Below are positions 27,143 through 35,190 of a stretch of 64,000 nt of DNA, one piece after another. The position numbers and the translations under genes were made by a program. The number at the start of each line of letters is the position of its first letter. The stretch's first letter is position 1. The notes below the pieces were generated by a model. The model ran no database searches. It was not told where the DNA came from and saw nothing but the letters and a program-made list of their open reading frames with translations. Source of the DNA: Roseateles subflavus (lineage in GTDB: Bacteria; Pseudomonadota; Gammaproteobacteria; Burkholderiales; Burkholderiaceae_C); contig NZ_JASVDS010000001.1 in the NCBI RefSeq assembly GCF_030285365.1, positions 1,178,001 through 1,242,000 of the forward strand. The letters run 5' to 3'.

Positions 27143-27511
27143 ATGAAGATGATGTGGTGTGTCGCGGCCCTGCTGGCGCTGGGCGGCTGTGGCGGTGGCG
27201 GCAACGAGTCGGGCCCGGCCGATTCGATCGAGCTGTCCATGAGCACTGTGACGGTGTCCAAGGGCGACGGCGGCTGCTATGTCGGCAACGGCCCGCAGGT
27301 GCATGTGTTCGGCGGCACGCCACCCTACCGGATCAGCAACCCGCTGCCGGTGGGCCTGGCCTTCAGCCGCTCGGTCGTGCCGGCCAGCGGTGATGCGTTC
27401 CAGATCAACTTCGTGGGCGGCATCTGCATGACCAGCATGGTGGTGACCGTGGAAGACGACATGGGTCGCCTGGCGCGGGTGACCGTCAACAATGGCAGCA
27501 GCGGCGGCTGA
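27143..27511 (+). CDS. small lipoprotein in tad locus
   Basis: 122 residues from an ATG with GAGGGAG upstream. The signal peptide ends in the lipobox LGGC at about residue 15, followed by a Gly-rich linker. The mature part is a beta-rich, Ig-like sequence (VHVFGGTPPYRISNPLP, then VTVEDDMGRLARVTV) with two further Cys (GGCYVG and GGICMT) that could pair. It resembles short bacterial Ig-like repeats, but no precise family is assigned. It is probably outer-membrane anchored and linked to pilus function by position. Confidence 0.75.
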   Translation: MKMMWCVAALLALGGCGGGGNESGPADSIELSMSTVTVSKGDGGCYVGNGPQVHVFGGTPPYRISNPLPVGLAFSRSVVPASGDAFQINFVGGICMTSMVVTVEDDMGRLARVTVNNGSSGG

Positions 27512-27935
27512 TGCCCGCGGGGCGCCCGGCGGTCGTCTCCTGATGGGCCTGGCTGCGCTGGCCTGCGCGCTGGACGTGCAGGCGGGCGGCGTGATCCTGG
27601 AGCGGTCACAGGCGGCCACTGCCGCGTCGTGCCGGCAAGGGGGCGTGGAATGGCTGGGGGCGGGCGGCAAGGCCTGCCCGGTCGCGGCACGCGCACCCGG
27701 CGGCGAGATCGCGACGGCGTCTGCCGCGGGGGGGCGATCGGTCAGCGCGGTGCCGTCCCGCAGCAATGACGAAGGGCGTCGTCAGATCCTTCAGCAGGAG
27801 CTCGGCCAGGAGCGCGCGCGTCTGGCCGCTCTCCAACTGGCGGGCGCCCGCGAGCCCGGGGCGGCCGATGCCCTGCAGCGCGCACGGCAGGACGTCCTCG
27901 CACTGGAGCGGGAGCTGGCGCGCCTGGCACCCTGA
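27492..27935 (+). CDS. exported coiled-coil protein of unknown function
   Basis: Up to 147 residues, overlapping the lipoprotein gene by 20 bases. A start at 27543 (MGLAALACALDVQA) would give a cleaner signal peptide, so the N-terminus is uncertain. The middle holds two Cys (AASCRQGG and GKACPV). The C-terminal 55 residues form an Arg/Glu/Ala/Leu coiled coil. The layout resembles small periplasmic DUF4124-type or pilus accessory proteins, but no match is claimed. Confidence 0.55.
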   Translation: MAAAAADARGAPGGRLLMGLAALACALDVQAGGVILERSQAATAASCRQGGVEWLGAGGKACPVAARAPGGEIATASAAGGRSVSAVPSRSNDEGRRQILQQELGQERARLAALQLAGAREPGAADALQRARQDVLALERELARLAP

Positions 27936-28022
27936 CGGGCCGACTGAGCGGTGATTCGTCGGGGGACTCTGCGGGTGAGGTGACGGCCGCACCGACCGGC
28001 CGCCTGAGCATCGGTCGGGGCC

Positions 28023-28892
28023 CTATCTCTTGACGAGCTCGACCCGGCGGTTCCTGGCGCGGCCTTCCTCGGTGCGGTTGTCCGCCACGGGCTCGTTTTG
28101 ACCATGCCCCACGGCCTTCAGGCGCTTGGCCTCGATGCCCTGGGCCACCACCGCCTTCATCACCGCCTCGGCACGCTCCTGGGACAGGCGCAGGTTATCC
28201 GCCGCCTGTCCGACGCGGTCGGTGTGGCCCTCGATGGACAGCTGAAGCTCCGGCGCATTGCGCAACAGCGTGGCAATCTCCTTGACCATCGCCTGCCCGG
28301 CGGAGGGCAGCTGGGCCTTGCCGGTTTCGAACTCGATGTGCAGCGTGGCCACGCCCGCGGCCTTCAGGTCGGCCGCCAGCTTTGAGGCCGTCACCAGCTC
28401 GCCTAAGGGCTGCTGCTCGATGATCGTCAGCTGATAGTTGCTCGTGTCGAGGTGGAGGACCACCACCACCGGGGTCTTGTCGACCTGCAGACGGAAGACG
28501 TGCGGCTTGTACTGCACGCCGTCGTCGTTGAGGCTGAAGCCGGTGTTGAGCTGCTGGCCCCCCGCCTTGGCGATGGCCTGCTGGTAGCTGCGCAGGATGG
28601 CCAGCGGCCCGCTGCCCTTGCCCTGCGGCCGGTACTCCATGCGGGTGACCTTGCCGTCCACGAGCCAGGGCAGGGCCTGAGAAGGCAGCTTGCCGCAGAC
28701 CTGCTCGAGGGCGAAGGTGTCGGCGTCCCGCACGGTCTTGCTGCGCAGGCCGAAGCCACTCATGCCGGACAGCAGCGGGTGATCGGTCATCTCGCCTTCG
28801 GCGGCTCGGGCGAAGCCGGGCAGCCCTGCGCTGGCGAGCAGGGCGAGGAAGGAGCGGCGGTGCAGTCGCATCTGACTCAGCGCCTGCATCAC
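28023..28892 (-). CDS. OmpA-family protein (tad paralogue 2)
   Basis: 289 residues with a twin-Arg-like but probably Sec signal (RRSFLALLASAGLPGFARA). The N-terminal domain differs from its neighbours; the C-terminal OmpA domain has IEGHTDRVGQAADNLRLSQ and the NRRVELVKR end. An insert marks divergence (KLAADLKAAGVATLHIEFETGKA). The ATG overlaps the stop of paralogue 3 by 4 bases. It probably binds peptidoglycan. Confidence 0.82.
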   Translation of the reverse strand: MMQALSQMRLHRRSFLALLASAGLPGFARAAEGEMTDHPLLSGMSGFGLRSKTVRDADTFALEQVCGKLPSQALPWLVDGKVTRMEYRPQGKGSGPLAILRSYQQAIAKAGGQQLNTGFSLNDDGVQYKPHVFRLQVDKTPVVVVLHLDTSNYQLTIIEQQPLGELVTASKLAADLKAAGVATLHIEFETGKAQLPSAGQAMVKEIATLLRNAPELQLSIEGHTDRVGQAADNLRLSQERAEAVMKAVVAQGIEAKRLKAVGHGQNEPVADNRTEEGRARNRRVELVKR

Positions 28893-29731
28893 AGCTTGAC
28901 CAGCTCGACGCGGCGGTTCTTGCTGCGGCCCGCCTCCTTGCGGTTGTCCGCGATCGGATAGGTCGCGCCATGGCCGGCCGACTTGAGCCGCTTGGCATCG
29001 ATGCCCTGCGCGATCACGGCCTTCATGACCGCCTCGGCCCGGGCCTGCGACAGACGCTGATTCTCGGCGGCATTGCCGGTGTTGTCGGTGTGGCCCTCGA
29101 TGGAGACCTTCAGCGCCGGCTCATTGCGCAGCAGGGTGGCGATCTCCTTCACCACGCCCTGGCCGGCGGGCAGGAGGTCGGCCTTGGCGGTCTCGAATTC
29201 GATGTACAGGGCGACATCGCCTTCGGCCTTCAGCGCGTTGGACATGTCCTCGGCCGAGATGGTGACGGTGCTCTCGCGCTGGGCTTCCTCGACCACGATG
29301 AGGGTGTAGTAGCCCTCGAAGTTGTCCTTCAGCACCAGCCAGTCGGCGCCGCCATCCGCCCGCGCGAAGCGGTACATGAAGGGCCCGCTGGAGCCCTCCT
29401 GCTGGTTGATGAGCTTGCCGCCCTGACGCTTGGCCACCTCGGCATACTCGCGGGCCACGATGGCCGGGCCCACCATCAGCGCGCGGTCGCGGTTGACGAT
29501 GGTTTGCTCACGGATCCGGCCGGCCAGTTCGATGTCGCGCCGCTTGCCCGCCGGGGTGTCGCCGCAATAGCTGGTGCCGCAGACCGCCCACACCTTGATG
29601 ACGTCCATCGCCTTGGTCTTCTCGCCGTTGCCGGCGTAACCCTTCACCGGCGTGACCTCGAGCGCATGGCCGGGCAGCGCACTCAGCGCAAGGGTCAGGG
29701 GCAGCAGGGCATGGATCAGGGATCGGCGCAT
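28889..29731 (-). CDS. OmpA-family protein (tad paralogue 3)
   Basis: 280 residues from the ATG at 29731 (signal peptide LLPLTLALSALPGHA). It is closely similar to paralogue 1: LEVTPVKGYAG opening, VWAVCGTSYCG with a Cys pair, and a C-terminal OmpA domain with SIEGHTDNTGNAAENQRLSQ. The open frame extends to 30070, but that upstream part lacks a signal and overlaps a promoter region. It heads a two-gene unit with paralogue 2. Confidence 0.82.
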   Translation of the reverse strand: MRRSLIHALLPLTLALSALPGHALEVTPVKGYAGNGEKTKAMDVIKVWAVCGTSYCGDTPAGKRRDIELAGRIREQTIVNRDRALMVGPAIVAREYAEVAKRQGGKLINQQEGSSGPFMYRFARADGGADWLVLKDNFEGYYTLIVVEEAQRESTVTISAEDMSNALKAEGDVALYIEFETAKADLLPAGQGVVKEIATLLRNEPALKVSIEGHTDNTGNAAENQRLSQARAEAVMKAVIAQGIDAKRLKSAGHGATYPIADNRKEAGRSKNRRVELVKL

Positions 29732-29897
29732 GGCAAGGTCACGAAATGGGGCGCGCCCCATTGGCGCCGGCGCACGATAGGAGGGGTGCTTTGCGGTGCC
29801 CATCCCCCGAGCGGTGGGAAATTGCAAGCAGCGGTGACATCGGGCGAGTGATGCAATGGTATTCTGTCGATATATCAAAAGAACTGCGAGACGGACC

Positions 29898-31115
29898 ATG
29901 AAGGCAATCGGTATTGGTGGGCGCTCCCGTGCGGAGGCATTGGCGGACCTGCAGGTCATGACGGCGGGCGTCGAGCCCATCGGCGTGGGCGAGTACGAGG
30001 CACGCCTGCGACGCCTGCAAAGCCTGATGCGCGAGGCCGGTGTGGCAGCGGTGTATCTGCATGCGGGCACGAACTTGCGCTATTTCACGGGCCTCGCGTG
30101 GCCCGCCAGCGAGCGCCTCGTGGGCGCACTCGTGCCTGCGCAGGGCGCGCTGCAGTATCTCGCCCCAGCCTTCGAGCAGGGCACGCTGCGCGACTACTGG
30201 CTGCTACCCGGTGAGTTGCGCCTGTGGGAGGAGCACGAGAGCCCCTATGCGCTGCTGGCCGGGGTCCTGGGCGAGATGGGCGTGGGCCCGGGCGCGACGG
30301 TGGGGCTGTCGGAGGACTGCCCCTTCTTCGTGGCCGATGGCCTGCGCCAGGCCGCGCCGGCGCTGCAGTGGATCAACGCCCGCCCGATGACCGCGGCCTG
30401 CCGCATGCGCAAGTCCGCGGCGGAGCTCGCGCTGATGCAGCGTGCCCATGACATGACAATGGCCGTGCACCGCGCGGCCGCGAGCATCCTGCACGAGGGC
30501 ATCACCACGACCGAGGTCGCCGCCTTCCTCGACGAGGCGCACCGCCGCGTGGGCGCGCCGGGCTCCTACTTCAAGATCGTGCTCTTCGGCGTCGCCAGCT
30601 CTTTCCCGCATGGCGTGAAGGAGCCGCAGACCCTGCGCGAGGGCGACATGGTGCTGATCGACACCGGCTGCCTGGTGGAGGGCTATATGTCGGACATCAC
30701 GCGCAGCTACGTCTTCGGCACGCCCACGGCGCGCCAGCGCGAGATCTGGAACCTGGAGCAGGCCGCGCAGGCCGCGGCCTTTGAGGCGGCGCAGCTGGGG
30801 CGGGCCTGCCAGGAAGTCGATCGTGCCGCGCGCCGCGTGCTGGAGGCCGCCGGCCTGGGCCCGGGCTACCGCCTGCCGGGCCTGCCGCACCGCACCGGGC
30901 ATGGTTGCGGGCTGGACATCCACGAGTGGCCCTACATGGTCGAGGGCGACCTCACGCCGCTGGACGTGGGCATGTGCTTCAGCAACGAGCCCATGATCGT
31001 CTGCCCCGGCGAGTTCGGCGTGCGGCATGAGGACCACATGTTCATGAGCGCCGAGGGCCCGCGCTGGTTCACGCCGCCGATGAAGTCGCTGGACGACCCC
31101 TTCGGCCTGGGCTGA
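29898..31115 (+). CDS. M24-family peptidase (Xaa-Pro dipeptidase-like)
   Basis: 405 residues from the ATG at 29898. It has an N-terminal creatinase-type domain (about 1-170), then a pita-bread M24 domain. The dimetal ligands are seen in MVLIDTG (Asp), SDITRSY (Asp), RTGHGCGLDIHEWP (His), SNEPMI (Glu) and RHEDHMF (Glu). It hydrolyses Xaa-Pro bonds or a creatinase-type substrate in the cytoplasm. The promoter is probably in the AT-rich stretch at 29855-29880. Confidence 0.88.
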   Translation: MKAIGIGGRSRAEALADLQVMTAGVEPIGVGEYEARLRRLQSLMREAGVAAVYLHAGTNLRYFTGLAWPASERLVGALVPAQGALQYLAPAFEQGTLRDYWLLPGELRLWEEHESPYALLAGVLGEMGVGPGATVGLSEDCPFFVADGLRQAAPALQWINARPMTAACRMRKSAAELALMQRAHDMTMAVHRAAASILHEGITTTEVAAFLDEAHRRVGAPGSYFKIVLFGVASSFPHGVKEPQTLREGDMVLIDTGCLVEGYMSDITRSYVFGTPTARQREIWNLEQAAQAAAFEAAQLGRACQEVDRAARRVLEAAGLGPGYRLPGLPHRTGHGCGLDIHEWPYMVEGDLTPLDVGMCFSNEPMIVCPGEFGVRHEDHMFMSAEGPRWFTPPMKSLDDPFGLG

Positions 31116-31124
31116 GCCGGGACC

Positions 31125-31298
31125 TCAGGCGCGCGCCGCGTGAGGCGCGTGCGATTGCACGATGTTCGCGTCGCCCTCCAGCTGGCGCAGCATCGAGAAG
31201 CCGCCCAGGGCCAGCGCCGTCAGTACGGCCCACAGGAGCAGCGCACGCCAGGCCGAGGGGCGAGGCACGGAAGAGACGGGAAGCGGACGGTAGGACAT
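31125..31298 (-). CDS. 57-residue single-span membrane protein
   Basis: An ATG with AGGAG at normal spacing opens a 57-residue frame. The N-terminus is Pro/Arg-rich (MSYRPLPVSSVPRPSAW), then one helix at about 17-34 (ALLLWAVLTALALGGF), then a polar His/Ala-rich tail. No family recognised. It lies just downstream of another tiny membrane protein on the same strand (46-base gap), so the two likely form a unit. Confidence 0.65.
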   Translation of the reverse strand: MSYRPLPVSSVPRPSAWRALLLWAVLTALALGGFSMLRQLEGDANIVQSHAPHAARA

Positions 31299-31343
31299 CG
31301 CGGAACTCCTGGGCGATGGGGGATCGGGCGTGGCGGCGGCCGT

Positions 31344-31481
31344 TCAGGCCGCGGGCAGCGCGTGCTGCAGCGTCCACAGCAGGGCCGGGTAGGCAACGCC
31401 CCAAACCAGGGCGATGAGGACCACGGCCTTGAGCGCGGTGCTCAGGCGTTGTCCGCGATGGGGCAGGGTCTGCAGCTTCAT
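31344..31481 (-). CDS. 45-residue single-span membrane protein, KdpC-like helix
   Basis: 45 residues from an ATG preceded by GGAG. The basic N-terminus (MKLQTLPHRGQR) is followed by one helix. The segment ALKAVVLIALVWGVAYPALL resembles the N-terminal membrane segment of KdpC, which has a GxxYPxL pattern. No kdp genes are nearby and there is no KdpC soluble domain, so this is a stand-alone peptide. Its function is unknown; it may be a subunit of a membrane complex. Confidence 0.65.
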   Translation of the reverse strand: MKLQTLPHRGQRLSTALKAVVLIALVWGVAYPALLWTLQHALPAA

Positions 31482-31569
31482 GGTGCACTCCGCAAAGGTG
31501 AGGGCTGATGCTGCGGACAACGTGCAAGCCGCGTGCCAGGTTGACGGCGGCCGTGGGCAGGCGGCGTGC

Positions 31570-32061
31570 TCAGCCGCCGGCGCTGCGGTCCACGCGCAGG
31601 GCAAGCACGACGGACGTCGTGGTCTTGATCACGCCCTCGATCTCGCCGATCTCGTCCAGCAGGGCATCCAGGCGCATGGTGGTGTCCGCGCGCAGCAGGG
31701 CCATGTAGTCGAACTCGCCGCTCACCGAAGCCAGCTGCCGCAGCTCGGGCAGGCGCGAGAGGCGCTTGATTACCTCCCGTTGCGCCTTCGGCTGCACGCT
31801 GATGCCCACATAGGCCTGCACGCCACGGTCCGCGGCCTCGGAGCCCAGCTTGACCGTGTAGCCCACCACCACGCCCTCGGACTCCAGCCGCGCGAGCCGC
31901 GCCACCACGGTCGTGCGGGCGATGCCGAGCTTGCGCGCCAGGTTGGCGGTGCTCTCGCGCGCATGGGCCTGCAGCAGGGTGATGAGGTCGCGGTCGATCT
32001 GGTCGCGCGGGGCGGCAAAGGTGCTGACGGCGGCCATGGCCGGGGGCTTGCGCGTGCTCAT
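31570..32061 (-). CDS. Lrp/AsnC-family transcriptional regulator
   Basis: 163 residues with AGGAG before the ATG. The N-terminal helix-turn-helix is NLARKLGIARTTVVARL (about 43-59); the C-terminal RAM effector domain has SVSGEFDYMALL. It is divergent from the lysine dehydrogenase-like gene, and four TTCGTCA/TGACGAA half-sites lie between them, so it very likely controls that cluster and itself in response to lysine or a derivative. The ligand is inferred from context. Confidence 0.88.
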   Translation of the reverse strand: MSTRKPPAMAAVSTFAAPRDQIDRDLITLLQAHARESTANLARKLGIARTTVVARLARLESEGVVVGYTVKLGSEAADRGVQAYVGISVQPKAQREVIKRLSRLPELRQLASVSGEFDYMALLRADTTMRLDALLDEIGEIEGVIKTTTSVVLALRVDRSAGG

Positions 32062-32097
32062 GAAACGGGACTCCTGAGAAACCCTTGAATTTTGCTA

Positions 32098-32167
32098 TTC
32101 GTCAAGACGGGATGACGAATCGTCGAAAGCATAGCCGTTTATGACGAACTCATGCTTTCTTTCGTCA
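32098..32167. promoter_or_regulatory. four-half-site operator for the Lrp-type regulator
   Basis: TTCGTCA at 32098-32104 and TGACGAA at 32113-32119 form one perfect inverted repeat. TGACGAA at 32142-32148 and TTCGTCA at 32161-32167 form a second, in the opposite orientation. The dyad centres are 46 bases apart. The second lies just upstream of a possible -10 (TAGACT, 32179-32184) of the plus-strand gene. Confidence 0.7.
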
Positions 32168-32220
32168 ATCGCTCTTCCTAGACTGCGGCTCATCACATCG
32201 CATTCCAAGAGGAGAACCCC

Positions 32221-33312
32221 ATGAAGATCGCACTGCTCGGCGCCGGCCACATCGGCGAAACCATCGCCCGCCTGCTGCGCAACTCCGGCCACTACGACGT
32301 GACCGTCTTCGACAAGAACGAGAAGGCGCTCAGCGCCCTGTCCGAAGAGGGCATCAAGGTGCAGGCCGTGCAGGAAATCGGCCCGGGCGCCGCCGCCCTG
32401 GTGCGCGGCTTCGATGCCATCGTGAACGCGCTGCCCTACCACCTGGCCATCCCGGCCGCCCACATGGCCCTGGAAGCTGGCTGCCACTACTTCGACCTGA
32501 CGGAAGACGTGGCTGCCACCAAGGAGATCATGCGCATCGCCGAAGGCTCGCGCACGGCCTTCATGCCCCAGTGCGGCCTGGCGCCCGGCTTCATCGGCAT
32601 CGTGGCCCACCACCTGGCCAAGGGCTTCGACACCCTGCAGGACGTGAAGATGCGCGTCGGTGCGCTGCCCGCCTTCCCGACCAATGCCCTGAAGTACAAC
32701 CTGACCTGGTCGGTGGACGGCCTGATCAACGAGTACTGCCACCCCTGCGAGTGCATCCACGACGGCAGCAAGATCGACGCCCTGCCGCTGGAAGGCCTGG
32801 AGCACTTCTCGCTGGACGGCACCGAGTACGAGGCCTTCAACACCTCGGGCGGCCTGGGCACCCTGTGCGAGACGCTGGCCGGCAAGGTCCAGAACCTCGA
32901 CTACAAGACCGTGCGCTACCCCGGCCACCGCGACCTGATGCAGTTCCTGCTGGACGACCTCCAGCTGAAGAACGACCAGGAAAAGCTCAAGGACATCATG
33001 CGCAAGAGCATGCCTGCCACCATGCAGGACGTGGTGCTGGTCTTCGTGACCGTCTCGGGCATGAAGCAGGGCCGCCTGGTGCAGGAAGTCTTCGCCCGCA
33101 AGATCTTCGCCGAGCGTGATGGCGCCCGCCCGCTGTCCGCCATCCAGATCACGACCGCCGCCGGCATCTGCGCTGCCGTGGACCTGTTCCGCCAGGGCAA
33201 GCTGCCGCAGCAGGGCTTCGTGCCGCAAGAGGCCGTCGAACTGCCGGCCTTCCTGGCCAATGAGTTCGGCAAGGCGTACCAGCAGTCGCGCCAGGTCGAG
33301 AGCATTGGATGA
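32221..33312 (+). CDS. saccharopine dehydrogenase-family enzyme, probable L-lysine 6-dehydrogenase
   Basis: 363 residues with AAGAGGAG before the ATG. The Rossmann site is LLGAGHIGETIARLL at the N-terminus; the C-terminal part is the saccharopine-dehydrogenase-type catalytic domain (GLAPGFIGIVAHHLA, YPGHRDLMQFLLDD). NAD(P)-dependent members of this length include lysine 6-dehydrogenase, which gives piperideine-6-carboxylate. The following genes take that product onward, which supports this reading over saccharopine cleavage. Codon usage suggests good expression. Confidence 0.75.
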   Translation: MKIALLGAGHIGETIARLLRNSGHYDVTVFDKNEKALSALSEEGIKVQAVQEIGPGAAALVRGFDAIVNALPYHLAIPAAHMALEAGCHYFDLTEDVAATKEIMRIAEGSRTAFMPQCGLAPGFIGIVAHHLAKGFDTLQDVKMRVGALPAFPTNALKYNLTWSVDGLINEYCHPCECIHDGSKIDALPLEGLEHFSLDGTEYEAFNTSGGLGTLCETLAGKVQNLDYKTVRYPGHRDLMQFLLDDLQLKNDQEKLKDIMRKSMPATMQDVVLVFVTVSGMKQGRLVQEVFARKIFAERDGARPLSAIQITTAAGICAAVDLFRQGKLPQQGFVPQEAVELPAFLANEFGKAYQQSRQVESIG

Positions 33313-33318
33313 TGGGCT

Positions 33319-33390
33319 CCCCCCCTACCGGCTTCGCCGGCCCCCTCGAGGGGGCGCGCCCGACCGCCCGGCAGAGCCGGATCGGCGGGC
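33319..33390. repeat. intergenic palindromic repeat, copy A
   Basis: A GC-rich element with nested dyads: CCGGC-TTC-GCCGG, then CCCCC-TCGA-GGGGG, then CCGGC-AGA-GCCGG. A near-identical element lies at 35008-35080, so the aldehyde dehydrogenase gene is bracketed by the two copies. It is REP-like and may act as a transcription attenuator or mRNA-stability element. Confidence 0.7.
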
Positions 33391-33493
33391 GCCGCTCGGT
33401 AAAGTCGGCGGGGGTTGCGCGCAACGCATGAATTGACACAGAGCCCCGGCCACATTCGCGTGTCGCCGGGGTCTTGCATTGGAGAATGACGGA

Positions 33494-35005
33494 ATGAACA
33501 TCACCGATCTGCTGAACGCCTGTGGCGTCCCCGCCGCTGCCTATACGGGTGGCACCCTGTCTGTCCGTTCGCCCATCGATGGCGCCTCGCTCGGCGCCGT
33601 GCATGAGGCTTCCGCCGAGGACATGCGCGCCGCCGTCGAGCGGGCGCATGCGGCCTTCCTGGAATGGCGCACGGTGCCCGCGCCCAAGCGCGGCGAGCTG
33701 GTGCGCTTCTTCGGCGAGGAGCTGCGCACGCACAAGATCGACCTGGCGCGCCTGGTTTCGATCGAGGCCGGCAAGGTCGCCAGCGAAGGCGAAGGCGAAG
33801 TGCAGGAGATGATCGACATCTGCGACTTCGCCGTCGGCCTCTCGCGCCAGCTGCATGGCCTGACCATCGCCAGCGAGCGCCCCGGCCACCGCATGATGGA
33901 GCAGTACATGCCGCTGGGCGTGGTGGGCATCATCTCGGCCTTCAACTTCCCCGTGGCCGTGTGGGCCTGGAACTCGGCCCTGGCCCTGGTCTGCGGTGAC
34001 ACCTGCCTGTGGAAGCCCTCCGAGAAGACCCCGCTGACGGCCCTGGCCACGCAGGCGCTCTTCGAGAAGGCCCTGGCCCGCTACGTGGCCGCCGGCCACA
34101 AGGCCCCGGCGCATCTGTCGCAGCTGCTCAACGGCGGCGCGGCCGTCGGCGAGGCCATGGTTGACCACCCCAAGGTGGCGCTCGTGTCCGCCACCGGTTC
34201 GACCCGCATGGGCCGTGCCGTGGGCCCGCGCGTGGCCGCCCGCTTCGGCCGCTGCCTGCTGGAGCTCGGCGGCAACAACGCCATCATCGTGACCCCCAGC
34301 GCCGACCTGGAACTGGCCGTGCGCGGCATCCTCTTCGGCGCCTACGGCACGGCCGGCCAGCGCTGCACGACCACCCGCCGCGTGATCGCCCATGAAAGCA
34401 TCCATGACGAACTGGTGGCGCGCCTGGACAAGGCCCGCGCCCAGCTGCGCATCGGCAACCCGCTGGAAGCCGGCACGCTGATCGGCCCGCTGATCGACAA
34501 GGCCAGCTTCGACGGCATGCAGGCGGCTCTGGCCGCGGCCCGCGAGCAGGGCGGTCAGGTGAGCGGCGGCGAGCGTGCCCTCGCCGAGGCGCTGCCCAAC
34601 GCCTGGTACGCCGTGCCGGCCCTGGTCCGCATGCCGGCCCAGACCGAGATCGTGCGCCACGAGACCTTCGCCCCCATCCTGTACACCCTGAAGTACAAGA
34701 CCCTGGACGAGGCGATCGCCCTGCAGAACGACGTGCCGCAAGGCCTGTCCTCGGCCATCTTCACGAATGACATCCGTGAAGCCGAGCTGTTCGTCTCGGC
34801 CTCGGGCTCGGACTGCGGCATCGCCAACGTCAACATCGGCACCTCGGGCGCCGAGATCGGCGGCGCCTTCGGCGGCGAGAAGGAAACCGGCGGCGGCCGC
34901 GAGTCGGGCTCCGACGCGTGGAAGGCCTACATGCGCCGCACCACCAACACGGTGAACTACTCGCGCGAGCTGCCTTTGGCCCAGGGCGTCAAGTTTGACA
35001 TTTGA
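33494..35005 (+). CDS. amaB: aldehyde dehydrogenase family 7, P6C/2-aminoadipate-semialdehyde dehydrogenase
   Basis: 503 residues from the ATG at 33494 with GGAG 9 bases upstream. It is the antiquitin type of aldehyde dehydrogenase: NAD-binding ISAFNFPVAVW, catalytic Glu in LELGGNN, catalytic Cys in GQRCTTTRR, and the family end pattern GGAFGGEKETGGGRESGSD plus AWKAYMRRTTNT. It oxidises piperideine-6-carboxylate / 2-aminoadipate semialdehyde to 2-aminoadipate. It directly follows the lysine dehydrogenase-like gene. Confidence 0.9.
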   Translation: MNITDLLNACGVPAAAYTGGTLSVRSPIDGASLGAVHEASAEDMRAAVERAHAAFLEWRTVPAPKRGELVRFFGEELRTHKIDLARLVSIEAGKVASEGEGEVQEMIDICDFAVGLSRQLHGLTIASERPGHRMMEQYMPLGVVGIISAFNFPVAVWAWNSALALVCGDTCLWKPSEKTPLTALATQALFEKALARYVAAGHKAPAHLSQLLNGGAAVGEAMVDHPKVALVSATGSTRMGRAVGPRVAARFGRCLLELGGNNAIIVTPSADLELAVRGILFGAYGTAGQRCTTTRRVIAHESIHDELVARLDKARAQLRIGNPLEAGTLIGPLIDKASFDGMQAALAAAREQGGQVSGGERALAEALPNAWYAVPALVRMPAQTEIVRHETFAPILYTLKYKTLDEAIALQNDVPQGLSSAIFTNDIREAELFVSASGSDCGIANVNIGTSGAEIGGAFGGEKETGGGRESGSDAWKAYMRRTTNTVNYSRELPLAQGVKFDI

Positions 35006-35007
35006 CC

Positions 35008-35080
35008 CTCCCCTACCGGCTTCGCCGGCCCCCCAGGGGGCGCGCCCGCAGGCCCGGCAAAGCCGGATCCTCGGGTGCCG
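35008..35080. repeat. intergenic palindromic repeat, copy B
   Basis: The second copy of the element at 33319-33390. The core CCCTACCGGCTTCGCCGG is identical, the middle dyad has A in place of TCGA, and the CCGGCAAAGCCGG dyad also follows. Downstream, at about 35119-35164, is a further hairpin-like stretch (CCTGCTGCAAGCAGG) between two GAGCTTTGCC repeats. Confidence 0.7.
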
Positions 35081-35190
35081 TAGGGGGCGGTGGGCTTCGC
35101 CACCGCGCTGAATCCTTTTGAGCTTTGCCGGCCTGCTGCAAGCAGGCTGGGCGGAGCTTTGCCTGAATCGATTGTTTTGGAGTGCTGGAC

